Assembly: GCA_027186245.1 (NCBI GenBank)
Contig: CP114481.1
Location: forward strand, 33,077,501 to 33,141,500
Reading direction: 5' to 3'
DNA from: Coriaria nepalensis
Lineage: Eukaryota; Streptophyta; Magnoliopsida; Cucurbitales; Coriariaceae
DNA length: 64,000 nt
Numbering within the stretch: the stretch's first letter is position 1; every line of letters begins with the position of its first letter. The position numbers were made by a program, and so were the translations under genes. Positions 24,795-37,895 of the stretch are shown here, in pieces. The notes under the pieces were generated by a model. That model saw only the letters and a program-made list of their open reading frames with translations, did not search any database and was not told the origin of the DNA.

Positions 24795-27700
24795 GTCAAT
24801 AACTTATTTCAAAACAAGCCGAAAGAATTCTAGTTTTGCACTACAGACACAACTTTTGTGCATAACTTGCAAATGATCATTGCAAGGAAAGTGTGCATTC
24901 GTTTAAAATTAAAATCATTTCAATGAGTCATTCCAAGTCAATAACTTACTTCAAAGCAAGTCGAACGAATTCTAGTTTTCCACTACAGACACCACTTTTG
25001 TGCATAACTTGCGAATGATCATTGCATGGAAAGTGTGCATTCGTTTAACCTTAAAATCATTTCAATGAGTCATTTCAAGTCAATAACTTACTTCAAAGCA
25101 AGTCGAACCAATTCTAGTTTTGCACTACAGACACAACTTTTGTGCATAACTTGCAAATGATCATTGCAAGGAAAGTGTGCATTCGTTTAACCTTAAAATC
25201 ATTTCAATGAGTCATTTCAAGTCAATAACTTATGTCTAAGCAAGTCGAACGTATTCTAGTTTTCTAGTACAGACACAACTTTTGTGCATAACTTGCAAAT
25301 GATCATTGCAAGGAAAGTGGGTATTCGTTTAACCTTAAAATCATTTCAATGAGTCATTTCAAGTCAATAACTTACTTCAAAGCAAGTCGAACGAATTCTA
25401 GTTTTCCACTACAGACACCACTTTTGTTCATAACTTGCGAATGATCATTGCATGGAAAGTGTGCATTCGTTTAACCTTAAAATCATTTCAATGAGTCATT
25501 TCAAGTCAATAACTTACTTCAAAGCAAGTCGAACGAATTCTAGTTTTGCACTACAGACACAACTTTTGTGCATAACTTGCAAATGATCATTGCAAGGAAA
25601 GTGTGCATTCGTTTAATCTTAAAATCATTTCAATGAGTCATTTCAAGTGAATAACTTACTTCAAAGCAAGTCGAACGAATTCTAGTTTTGCACTACAGAC
25701 ACAACTTTTGTGCATAACTTGCAAATGATCATTGCAAGGAAAGTGTGCATTCGTTTAACCTTAAAATCATTTCAATGAGTCATTTCAAGTCAATAACTTA
25801 TTTCAAAGCAATTCGAACGAATTCTATTTTTGCACTACAGACACAACTTTTGTGCATAACTTGCAAATGATCATTGCAAGGAAAGTGTGCATTCATTTAA
25901 AATTAAAATCATTTCAATGAGTCCTTTCAAGTCAATAACTTATTTCAAAGCAAGTCGAAAGAATTCTAGTTTTGCACTACAGACACAACTTTTGTGCATA
26001 ACTTGCAAATGATCATTGCAAGGAAAGTGTGCATTCGTTTAAAATTAAAATCATTTCAATGAGTCATTCCAAGTCAATAACTTACTTCAAAGCAAGTCGA
26101 ACGAATTCTAGTTTTCCACTACAGACACCACTTTTGTGCATAACTTGCGAATGATCATTGCATGGAAAGTGTGCATTCGTTTAACCTTAAAATCATTTCA
26201 ATGAGTCATTTCAAGTCAATAACTTACTTCAAAGCAAGTCGAACCAATTCTAGTTTTGCACTACAGACACAACTTTTGTGCATAACTTGCAAATGATCAT
26301 TGCAAGGAAAGTGTGCATTCGTTTAACCTTAAAATCATTTCAATGAGTCATTTCAAGTCAATAACTTATGTCAAAGCAAGTCGAACGTATTCTAGTTTTC
26401 TAGTACAGACACAACTTTTGTGCATAACTTGCAAATGATCATTGCAAGGAAAGTGGGTATTCGTTTAACCTTAAAATCATTTCAGTGAGTCATTTCAAGT
26501 CAATAACTTACTTCAAAGCAAGTCGAACGAATTCTAGTTTTCCACTACAGACACCACTTTTGTGCATAACTTGCGAATGATCATTGCATGGAAAGTGTGC
26601 ATTCGTTTAACCTTAAAATCATTTCAATGAGTCATTTGAAGTCAATAACTTACTTCAAAGCGAGTCGAACGAATTCTAGTTTTCCACTGCAGACACCACT
26701 TTTGTGCATAACTTGCGAATGATCATTGCATGGAAAGTGTGCATTCGTTTAACCTTAAAATCATTTCAATGAGTCATTTCAAATCAATAACTTATTTCAA
26801 AGCAAGTCGAAAGAATTCTAGTTTTCCACTGCAGACACCACTTTTGTGCATAACTTGCGAATGATCATTGCATGGAAAGTGTGCATTCGTTTAACCTTAA
26901 AATCATTTCAATGAGTCATTTCAAATCAATAACTTATTTCAAAGCAAGTCGAAAGAATTCTAGTTTTGCACTGCAAACACCACTTTTGTGCATAACTTGC
27001 GAATGATCATTGCATGGAAAGTGTGCATTCGTTTAACCTTAAAATCATTTCAATGAGTCATTTCAAATCAATAACTTATTTCAAAGCAAGTCGAAAGAAT
27101 TCTAGTTTTGCACTACAGACACAAATTTTGTGCAAAACTTACAAATGATCATTTCAAGGAAAGTGTGCATTCGTTTAAAATTAAAATCATTTCAATGAGT
27201 CATTTCAAGTCAATAACTTACTTCGAAGCAAGTCGAACGAATTCTAGTTTTGCACTACAGACACAACTTTTGTGCATAACTTGCAAATGATCATTGCAAG
27301 GAAAGTGTGCATTCGTTTAACCTTAAAATCATTTCAATGAGTCATTTCAAGTCAATAACTTATTTCAAAACAAGCCGAAAGAATTCTAGTTTTGCACTAC
27401 AGACACAACTTTTGTGCATAACTTGCAAATGATCATTGCAAGGAAAGTGTGCATTCGTTTAAAATTAAAATCATTTCAATGAGTCATTCCAAGTCAATAA
27501 CTTACTTCAAAGCAAGTCGAACGAATTCTAGTTTTCCACTACAGACACCACTTTTGTGCATAACTTGCGAATGATCATTGCATGGAAAGTGTGCATTCGT
27601 TTAACCTTAAAATCATTTCAATGAGTCATTTCAAGTCAATAACTTACTTCAAAGCAAGTCGAACCAATTCTAGTTTTGCACTACAGACACAACTTTTGTG

Positions 27701-28170
27701 CATAACTTGCAAATGATCATTGCAAGGAAAGTGTGCATTCGTTTAACCTTAAAATCATTTCAATGAGTCATTTCAAGTCAATAACTTATGTCTAAGCAAG
27801 TCGAACGTATTCTAGTTTTCTAGTACAGACACAACTTTTGTGCATAACTTGCAAATGATCATTGCAAGGAAAGGGGGTATTCGTTTAACCTTAAAATCAT
27901 TTCAATGAGTCATTTCAAGTCAATAACTTACTTCAAAGCAAGTCGAACGAATTCTAGTTTTCCACTACAGACACCACTTTTGTTCATAACTTGCGAATGA
28001 TCATTGCATGGAAAGTGTGCATTCGTTTAACCTTAAAATCATTTCAATGAGTCATTTCAAGTCAATAACTTACTTCAAAGCAAGTCGAACGAATTCTAGT
28101 TTTGCACTACAGACACAACTTTTGTGCATAACTTGCAAATGATCATTGCAAGGAAAGTGTGCATTCGTTT
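24795..28170 (+). repeat. 18-monomer (2556 bp) offset duplication
   Basis: About 0.82 kb at 24795-25614 recurs at 27351-28170. Shared markers are AAAACAAGCCG (24811 and 27367), CGAACCAATTC (25105 and 27661), GTCTAAGCAAG (about 25233 and 27789) and TTTGTTCATAAC (about 25424 and 27980). The second copy has a private AAGGGGGTATTC near 27871. The GTCTAAG and TTTGTTCAT markers recur a third time six monomers later near 28643 and 28833. Confidence 0.8.
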
Positions 28171-30368
28171 AAAATTAAAATCATTTCAATGAGTCATTCC
28201 AAGTCAATAACTTACTTCAAAGCAAGTCGAACGAATTCTAGTTTTCCACTGCAGACACCACTTTTGTGCATAACTTGCGAATGATCATTGCATGGAAAGT
28301 GTGCATTCGTTTAACCTTAAAATCATTTCAATGAGTCATTTCAAATCAATAACTTATTTCAAAGCAAGTCGAAAGAATTCTAGTTTTGCACTACAGACAC
28401 AAATTTTGTGCAAAACTTACAAATGATCATTTCAAGGAAAGTGTGCATTCGTTTAAAATTAAAATCATTTCAATGAGTCATTTCAAGTCAATAACTTACT
28501 TCAAAGCAAGTCGAACGAATTCTAGTTTTGCACTACAGACACAACTTTTGTGCATAACTTGCAAATGATCATTGCAAGGAAAGTGTGCATTCGTTTAACC
28601 TTAAAATCATTTCAATGAGTCATTTCAAGTCAATAACTTATGTCTAAGCAAGTCGAACGTATTCTAGTTTTCTAGTACAGACACAACTTTTGTGCATAAC
28701 TTGCAAATGATCATTGCAAGGAAAGTGGGTATTCGTTTAACCTTAAAATCATTTCAATGAGTCATTTCAAGTCAATAACTTACTTCAAAGCAAGTCGAAC
28801 GAATTCTAGTTTTCCACTACAGACACCACTTTTGTTCATAACTTGCGAATGATCATTGCATGGAAAGTGTGCATTCGTTTAACCTTAAAATCATTTCAAT
28901 GAGTCATTTCAAGTCAATAACTTACTTCAAAGCAAGTCGAACGAATTCTAGTTTTGCACTACAGACACAACTTTTGTGCATAACTTGCAAATGATCCTTG
29001 CAAGGAAAGTGTGCATTCGTTTAATCTTAAAATCATTTCAATGAGTCATTTCAAGTGAATAACTTACTTCAAAGCAAGTCGAACGAATTCTAGTTTTGCA
29101 CTACAGACACAACTTTTGTGCATAACTTGCAAATGATCATTGCAAGGAAAGTGTGCATTCGTTTAACCTTAAAATCATTTCAATGAGTCATTTCAAGTCA
29201 ATAACTTATTTCAAAGCAATTCGAACGAATTCTATTTTTGCACTACAGACACAACTTTTGTGCATAACTTGCAAATGATCATTGCAAGGAAAGTGTGCAT
29301 TCATTTAAAATTAAAATCATTTCAATGAGTCCTTTCAAGTCAATAACTTATTTCAAAGCAAGTCGAAAGAATTCTAGTTTTGCACTACAGACACAACTTT
29401 TGTGCATAACTTGCAAATGATCATTGCAAGGAAAGTGTGCATTCGTTTAAAATTAAAATCATTTCAATGAGTCATTCCAAGTCAATAACTTACTTCAAAG
29501 CAAGTCGAACGAATTCTAGTTTTCCACTACAGACACCACTTTTGTGCATAACTTGCGAATGATCATTGCATGGAAAGTGTGCATTCGTTTAACCTTAAAA
29601 TCATTTCAATGAGTCATTTCAAGTCAATAACTTACTTCAAAGCAAGTCGAACCAATTCTAGTTTTGCACTACAGACACAACTTTTGTGCATAACTTGCAA
29701 ATGATCATTGCAAGGAAAGTGTGCATTCGTTTAACCTTAAAATCATTTCAATGAGTCATTTCAAGTCAATAACTTATGTCAAAGCAAGTCGAACGTATTC
29801 TAGTTTTCTAGTACAGACACAACTTTTGTGCATAACTTGCAAATGATCATTGCAAGGAAAGTGGGTATTCGTTTAACCTTAAAATCATTTCAGTGAGTCA
29901 TTTCAAGTCAATAACTTACTTCAAAGCAAGTCGAACGAATTCTAGTTTTCCACTACAGACACCACTTTTGTGCATAACTTGCGAATGATCATTGCATGGA
30001 AAGTGTGCATTCGTTTAACCTTAAAATCATTTCAATGAGTCATTTGAAGTCAATAACTTACTTCAAAGCAAGTCGAACGAATTCTAGTTTTCCACTGCAG
30101 ACACCACTTTTGTGCATAACTTGCGAATGATCATTGCATGGAAAGTGTGCATTCGTTTAACCTTAAAATCATTTCAATGAGTCATTTCAAATCAATAACT
30201 TATTTCAAAGCAAGTCGAAAGAATTCTAGTTTTCCACTGCAGACACCACTTTTGTGCATAACTTGCGAATGATCATTGCATGGAAAGTGTGCATTCGTTT
30301 AACCTTAAAATCATTTCAATGAGTCATTTCAAATCAATAACTTATTTCAAAGCAAGTCGAAAGAATTC
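25107..30368 (+). repeat. 24-monomer (3408 bp) offset duplication
   Basis: About 1.85 kb at 25107-26960 matches 28515-30368. Markers at 3408-bp spacing are AAGTGAATAAC (25647 and 29055), CGAACCAATTC (26241 and 29649) and CATTTGAAGTC (26633 and 30041). After 26960 the first copy holds one extra monomer (GCACTGCAAACACCAC at 26966), so the offset drops to 3266 bp for the following monomer. The duplication overlaps the 2556-bp one, which shows repeated exchange in the same interval. Confidence 0.8.
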
Positions 30369-33300
30369 TAGTTTTGCACTACAGACACAAATTTTGTGCA
30401 AAACTTACAAATGATCATTTCAAGGAAAGTGTGCATTCGTTTAAAATTAAAATCATTTCAATGAGTCATTTCAAGTCAATAACTTACTTCAAAGCAAGTC
30501 GAACGAATTCTAGTTTTGCACTACAGACACAACTTTTGTGCATAACTTGCAAATGATCATTGCAAGGAAAGTGTGCATTCGTTTAACCTTAAAATCATTT
30601 CAATGAGTCATTTCAAGTCAATAACTTATGTCAAAGCAAGTCGAACATATTCTAGTTTTCTAGTACAGACACAACTTTTGTGCATAACTTGCAAATGATC
30701 ATTGCAAGGAAAGTGGGTATTCGTTTAACCTTAAAATCATTTCAGTGAGTCATTTCAAGTCAATAACTTACTTCAAAGCAAGTCGAACGAATTCTAGTTT
30801 TCCACTACAGACACCACTTTTGTGCATAACTTGCGAATGATCATTGCATGGAAAGTGTGCATTCGTTTAACCTTAAAATCATTTCAATGAGTCATTTCAA
30901 GTCAATAACTTACTTCAAAGCAAGTCGAACGAATTCTAGTTTTGCACTAAAGACCCAACTTTTGTGCATAACTTGCAAATGATCATTGCAGGGAAAGTGT
31001 GCATTCGTTTAACCTTAAAATCATTTCAATGAGTCATTTCAAATCAATAACTTATTTCAAAGCAAGTCGAAAGAATTCTAGTTTTCCACTGCAGACACAA
31101 CTTTTGTGCATAACTTGCGAATGATCATTGCATGGAAAGTGTGCATTCGTTTAACCTTAAAATCATTTCAATGAGTCATTTCAAATCAATAACTTATTTC
31201 AAAGCAAGTCGAAAGAATTCTAGTTTTGCACTACAGACACAAATTTTGTGCAAAACCTACAAATGATCATTTCAAGGAAAGTGTGCATTCGTTTAAAATT
31301 AAAATCATTTCAATGAGTCATTTCAAGTCAATAACTTACTTCAAAGCAAGTCGAACGAATTCTAGTTTTGCACTACAGACACAACTTTTGTGCATAACTT
31401 GCAAATGATCATTGCAAGGAAAGTGTGCATTCGTTTAACCTTAAAATCATTTCAATGAGTCATTTCAAGTCAATAACTTATGTCAAAGCAAGTCGAACAT
31501 ATTCTAGTTTTCTAGTACAGACACAACTTTTGTGCATAACTTGCAAATGATCATTGCAAGGAAAGTGGGTATTCGTTTAACCTTAAAATCATTTCAGTGA
31601 GTCATTTCAAGTCAATAACTTACTTCAAAGCAAGTCGAACGAATTCTAGTTTTCCACTACAGACACCACTTTTGTGCATAACTTGCGAATGATCATTGCA
31701 TGGAAAGTGTGCATTCGTTTAACCTTAAAATCATTTCAATGAGTCATTTCAAGTCAATAACTTACTTCAAAGCAAGTCGAACGAATTCTAGTTTTGCACT
31801 AAAGACCCAACTTTTGTGCATAACTTGCAAATGATCATTGCAAGGAAAGTGTGCATTCGTTTAACCTTAAAATCATTTCAATGAGTCATTTCAAGTCAAT
31901 AACATTTGTCAAAGCAAGTCGAACGTATTCTAGTTTTCTAGTACAGACACAACTTTTGTGCATAACTTGCAAATGATCATTGCAAGGAAAGTGGGTATTC
32001 GTTTAACCTTAAAATCATTTCAATGAGTCATTTCAAGTCAATAACTTACTTCAAAGCAAGTCGAACGAATTCTAGTTTTCCACTACAGACACCACTTTTG
32101 TGCATAACTTGCGAATGATCATTGCATGGAAAGTGTGCATTCGTTTAACCTTAAAATCATTTCAATGAGTCATTTCAAGTCAATAACTTACTTCAAAGCA
32201 AGTCGAACGAATTCTAGTTTTGCACTACAGACACAACTTTTGTGCATAACTTGCAAATCATCATTGCAAGGAAAGTGTGCATTCGTTTAACCTTAAAATC
32301 ATTTCAATGAGTCATTTCAAGTCAATAACTTATGTCAAAGCAAGTCGAACGTATTCTAGTTTTCTAGTACAGACACAACTTTTGTGCATAACTTGCAAAT
32401 GATCATTGCAAGGAAAGTGTGCATTCATTTAAAATTAAAATCATTTCAATGAGTCCTTTCAAGTCAATAACTTATTTCAAAACAAGCCGAAAGAATTCTA
32501 GTTTTGCACTACAGACACAAATTTTGTGCATAACTTGCAAATGATCATTGCAAGGAAAGTGTGCATTCGTTTAAAATTAAAATCATTTCAATGAGTCATT
32601 CCAAGTCAATAACTTACTTCAAAGCAAGTCGAACGAATTCTAGTTTTCCACTGCAGACACCACTTTTGTGCATAACTTGCGAATGATCATTGCATGGAAA
32701 GTGTGCATTCGTTTAACCTTAAAATCATTTCAATGAGTCATTTCAAATCAATAACTTATTTCAAAGCAAGTCGAAAGAATTCTAGTTTTCCACTGCAGAC
32801 ACCACTTTTGTGCATAACTTGCGAATGATCATTGCATGGAAAGTGTGCATTTGTTTAACCTTAAAATCATTTCAATGAGTCATTTCAAATCAATAACTTA
32901 TTTCAAAGCAAGTCGAAAGAATTCTAGTTTTGCACTACAGACACAAATTTTGTGCAAAACTTACAAATCATCATTTCAAGGAAAGTGTGCATTCGTTTAA
33001 AATTAAAATCATTTCAATGAGTCATTTCAAGTCAATAACTTACTTCAAAGCAAGTCGAACGAATTCTAGTTTTGCACTACAGACACAACTTTTGTGCATA
33101 ACTTGCAAATGATCATTGCAAGGAAAGTGTGCATTCGTTTAACCTTAAAATCATTTCAATGAGTCATTTCAAGTCAATAACTTATGTCAAAGCAAGTCGA
33201 ACATATTCTAGTTTTCTAGTACAGACACAACTTTTGTGCATAACTTGCAAATGATCATTGCAAGGAAAGTGGGTATTCGTTTAACCTTAAAATCATTTCA

Positions 33301-34484
33301 GTGAGTCATTTCAAGTCAATAACTTACTTCAAAGCAAGTCGAACGAATTCTAGTTTTCCACTACAGACACCACTTTTGTGCATAACTTGCGAATGATCAT
33401 TGCATGGAAAGTGTGCATTCGTTTAACCTTAAAATCATTTCAATGAGTCATTTCAAGTCAATAACTTACTTCAAAGCAAGTCGAACGAATTCTAGTTTTG
33501 CACTAAAGACCCAACTTTTGTGCATAACTTGCAAATGATCATTGCAAGGAAAGTGTGCATTCGTTTAACCTTAAAATCATTTCAATGAGTCATTTCAAGT
33601 CAATAACATTTGTCAAAGCAAGTCGAACGTATTCTAGTTTTCTAGTACAGACACAACTTTTGTGCATAACTTGCAAATGATCATTGCAAGGAAAGTGGGT
33701 ATTCGTTTAACCTTAAAATCATTTCAATGAGTCATTTCAAGTCAATAACTTACTTCAAAGCAAGTCGAACGAATTCTAGTTTTCCACTACAGACACCACT
33801 TTTGTGCATAACTTGCGAATGATCATTGCATGGAAAGTGTGCATTCGTTTAACCTTAAAATCATTTCAATGAGTCATTTCAAGTCAATAACTTACTTCAA
33901 AGCAAGTCGAACGAATTCTAGTTTTGCACTACAGACACAACTTTTGTGCATAACTTGCAAATGATCATTGCAAGGAAAGTGTGCATTCGTTTAACCTTAA
34001 AATCATTTCAATGAGTCATTTCAAGTCAATAACTTATGTCAAAGCAAGTCGAACGTATTCTAGTTTTCTAGTATAGACACAACTTTTGTGCATAACTTGC
34101 AAATGATCATTGCAAGGAAAGTGTGCATTCATTTAAAATTAAAATCATTTCAATGAGTCCTTTCAAGTCAATAACTTATTTCAAAACAAGCCGAAAGAAT
34201 TCTAGTTTTGCACTACAGACACAACTTTTGTGCATAACTTGCAAATGATCATTGCAAGGAAAGTGTGCATTCATTTAAAATTAAAATCATTTCAATGAGT
34301 CATTCCAAGTCAATAACTTACTTCAAAGCAAGTCGAACGAATTCTAGTTTTCCACTGCAGACACCACTTTTGTGCATAACTTGCGAATGATCATTGCATG
34401 GAAAGTGTGCATTCGTTTAACCTTAAAATCATTTCAATGAGTCATTTCAAATCAATAACTTATTTCAAAGCAAGTCGAAAGAAT
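30232..34484 (+). repeat. 6-monomer and 12-monomer tandem duplications
   Basis: Two nested steps are visible. CGAACATATTC is at 30641, 31493 and 33197, giving spacings of 852 bp (6 monomers) and 1704 bp (12 monomers). GCACTAAAGACCC is at 30944, 31796 and 33500. About 1.75 kb at 31030-32780 is repeated in tandem at 32734-34484, with AACATTTGTC at 31901 and 33605 and AAAACAAGCCG near 32477 and 34181. Small differences, such as ACAAATTTTG against ACAACTTTTG near 32515 and 34219, post-date the duplication. Confidence 0.8.
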
Positions 34485-34488
34485 TCTA

Positions 34489-37400
34489 GTTTTGCACTAC
34501 AGACACAAATTTTGTGCAAAACTTACAAATGATCATTTCAAGGAAAGTGTGCATTCGTTTAAAATTAAAATCATTTCAATGAGTCATTTCAAGTCAATAA
34601 CTTACTTCAAAGCAAGTCGAACGAATTCTAGTTTTGCACTACAGACACAACTTTTGTGCATAACTTGCAAATGATCATTGCAAGGAAAGTGTGCATTCGT
34701 TTAACCTTAAAATCATTTCAATGAGTCATTTCAAGTCAATAACTTACTTCAAAGCAAGTCGAACGAATTCTAGTTTTCCACTGCAGACACCACTTTTGTG
34801 CATAACTTGCGAATGATCATTGCATGGAAAGTGTGCATTCGTTTAACCTTAAAATCATTTCAATGAGTCATTTCAAGTCAATAACTTATTTCAAAGCAAG
34901 TCGAAAGAATTCTAGTTTTGCACTACAGACACAACTTTTGTGCATAACTTGCAAATGATCATTGCAAGGAAAGTGTGCATTCGTTTAAAATTAAAATCAT
35001 TTCAATGAGTCATTTCAAGTCAATAACTTACTTCAAAGCAAGTCGAACGAATTCTAGTTTTGCACTAAAGACCCAACTTTTGTGCATAACTTGCAAATGA
35101 TCATTGCAAGGAAAGTGTGCATTCGTTTAACCTTAAAATCATTTCAATGAGTCATTTCAAGTCAATAACTTTTGTCAAAGCAAGTCGAACGTATTCTAGT
35201 TTTCTAGTACAGACACAACTTTTGTGCATAACTTGCAAATGATCATTGCAAGAAAAGTGGGTATTCGTTTAACCTGAAAATCATTTCAATGAGTCATTTC
35301 ATGTCAATAACTTACTTCAAAGCAAGTCGAACGAATTCTAGTTTTCCACTACAGACACCACTTTTGTGCATAACTTGCGAATGATCATTGCATGGAAAGT
35401 GTGCATTCGTTTAACCTTAAAATCATTTCAATGAGTCATTTCAAGTCAATAACTTACTTCAAAGCAAGTCGAACGAATTCTAGTTTTCCACTGCAGACAC
35501 CACTTTTGTGCATAACTTGCGAATGATCATTGCATGGAAAGTGTGCATTCGTTTAACCTTAAAATCATTTCAATGAGTCATTTCAAGTCAATAACTTATT
35601 TCAAAGCAAGTCGAAAGAATTCTACTTTTGCACTACAGACACAAATTTTGTGCAAAACTTACAAATGATCATTTCAAGGAAAGTGTGCATTCGTTTAAAA
35701 TTAAAATCATTTCAATGAGTCATTTCAAGTCAATAACTTACTTCAAAGCAAGTCGAACGAATTCTAGTTTTGCACTACAGACACAACTTTTGTGCATAAC
35801 TTGCAAATGATCATTGCAAGGAAAGTGTGCATTCGTTTAACCTTAAAATCATTTCAATGAGTCATTTCAAGTCAATAACTTTTGTCAAAGCAAGTCGAAC
35901 GTATTCTAGATTTCTAGTACAGACACAACTTTTGTGCATAACTTGCAAATGATCATTGCAAGGAAAGTGGGTATTCGTTTAACCTTAAAATCATTTCAGT
36001 GAGTCATTTCAAGTCAATAACTTACTTCAAAGCAAGTCGAACGAATTCTAGTTTTCCACTACAGACACCACTTTTGTGCATAACTTGCGAATGATCATTG
36101 CATGGAAAGTGTGCATTCGTTTAACCTTAAAATCATTTCAATGAGTCATTTCAAGTCAATAACTTACTTCAAAGCAAGTGGAACGAATTCTAGTTTTGCA
36201 CTAAAGACCCAACTTTTGTGCAGAACTTGCAAATGATCATTGCAAGGAAAGTGTGCATTCGTTTAACATTAAAATCATTTCAATGAGTCATTTCAAGTCA
36301 ATAACTTATGTCAAAGCAAGTCGAACGTATTCTAGTTTTCTAGTACAGACACAACTTTTGCGCATAACTTGCAAATGATCATTGCAAGGAAAGTGGGTAT
36401 TCGTTTAACCTTAAAATCTTTTCAGTGAGTCATTTCAAGTCAATAACTTACTTCAAAGCAAGTCGAACGAATCTAGTTTTCCACTACAGACGCCACTTTT
36501 GTGCATAACTTGCGAATGATCATTGCATGGAAAGTGTGCATTCGTTTAACCTTAGAATCATTTCAATGAGTCATTTCAAGTCAATAACTTATTTCAAAGC
36601 AAGTCGAAAGAATTCTAGTTTTGCACTACAGACACAACTTTTGTGCATAACTTGCAAATGATCATTGCAAGGAAAGTGTGCATTCGTTTAAAATTAAAAT
36701 CATTTCAATGAGTCATTTCAAGTCAATAACTTACTTCAAAGCAAGTCGAACGAATTCTAGTTTTGCACTAAAGACCCAACTTTTGTGCATAACTTGCAAA
36801 TGATCATTGCAAGGAAAGTGTGCATTCGTTTAACCTTAAAATCATTTCAATGAGTCATTTCAAGTCAATAACTTTTGTCAAAGCAAGTCGAACGTATTCT
36901 AGTTTTCTAGTACAGACACAACTTTTGTGCATAACTTGCAAATGATCATTGCAAGAAAAGTGGGTATTCGTTTAACCTTAAAATCATTTCAATGAGTCAT
37001 TTCAAGTCAATAACTTACTTCAAAGCAAGTCGAACGAATTCTAGTTTTCCACTACAGACACCACTTTTGTGCATAACTTGCAAATGATCATTGCATGGAA
37101 AGTGGGCATTCGTTTAACCTTAAAATCATTTCAATGAGTCATTTCAAGTCAATAACTTATTTCAAAGCAAGTCGAAAGAATTCTAGTTTTGCACTACAGA
37201 CACAACTTTTGTGCATAACTTGCAAATGATCATTGCAAGGAAAGTGTGCATTCGTTTAAAATTAAAATCATTTCAATGAGTCATTTCAAGTCAATAACTT
37301 ACTTCAAAGCAAGTCGAACGAATTCTAGTTTTGCACTAAAGACCCAACTTTTGTGCATAACTTGCAAATGATCATTGCAAGGAAAGTGTGCATTCGTTTA

Positions 37401-37895
37401 ACCTTAAAATCATTTCAATGAGTCATTTGAAGTCAATAACTTTTGTCAAAGCAAGTCGAACGTATTCTAGTTTTCTAGTACAGACACAACTTTTGTGCAT
37501 AACTTGCAAATGATCATTGCAAGAAAAGTGGGTATTCGTTTAACCTGAAAATCATTTCAATGAGTCATTTCAAGTCAATAACTTACTTCAAAGCAAGTCG
37601 AACGAATTCTAGTTTTCCACTACAGACACCACTTTTGTGCATAACTTGCGAATGATCATTGCATGGAAAGTGTGCATTCGTTTAACCTTAAAATCATTTC
37701 AATGAGTCATTTCAAGTCAATAACTTACTTCAAAGCAAGTCGAACGAATTCTAGTTTTCCACTGCAGACACCACTTTTGTGCATAACTTGCGAATGATCA
37801 TTGCATGGAAAGTGTGCATTCGTTTAACCTTAAAATCATTTCAATGAGTCATTTCAAGTCAATAACTTATTTCAAAGCAAGTCGAAAGAATTCTA
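34489..37895 (+). repeat. HOR unit A (24 monomers, 3407 bp)
   Basis: This is the first of four long HOR units. It opens with the ACAAATTTTGTGCAAAACTTAC monomer type in reduced form (CACAAATTTTG then CAAAACTTAC). It contains several CACTGCAG (PstI-site) and ACTAAAGACCC monomers, and a 1-bp deletion at about 36470. Unit A differs from unit B by, for example, ACTTTTGTC against ACTTATGTC (about 35880 and 39287), TTAACATTAAA against TTAACCTTAAA, and CCTTAGAATC. Unit C shares these A states. Confidence 0.82.
36335..36475 (+). repeat. 141-bp monomer with 1-bp deletion beside the EcoRI site (unit A)
   Basis: CGAACGAATCTAG replaces CGAACGAATTCTAG at about 36470, destroying the EcoRI site. The next monomer starts at 36476. 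The same lesion is present 6531 bp later in unit C and absent from units B and D. Confidence 0.94.
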
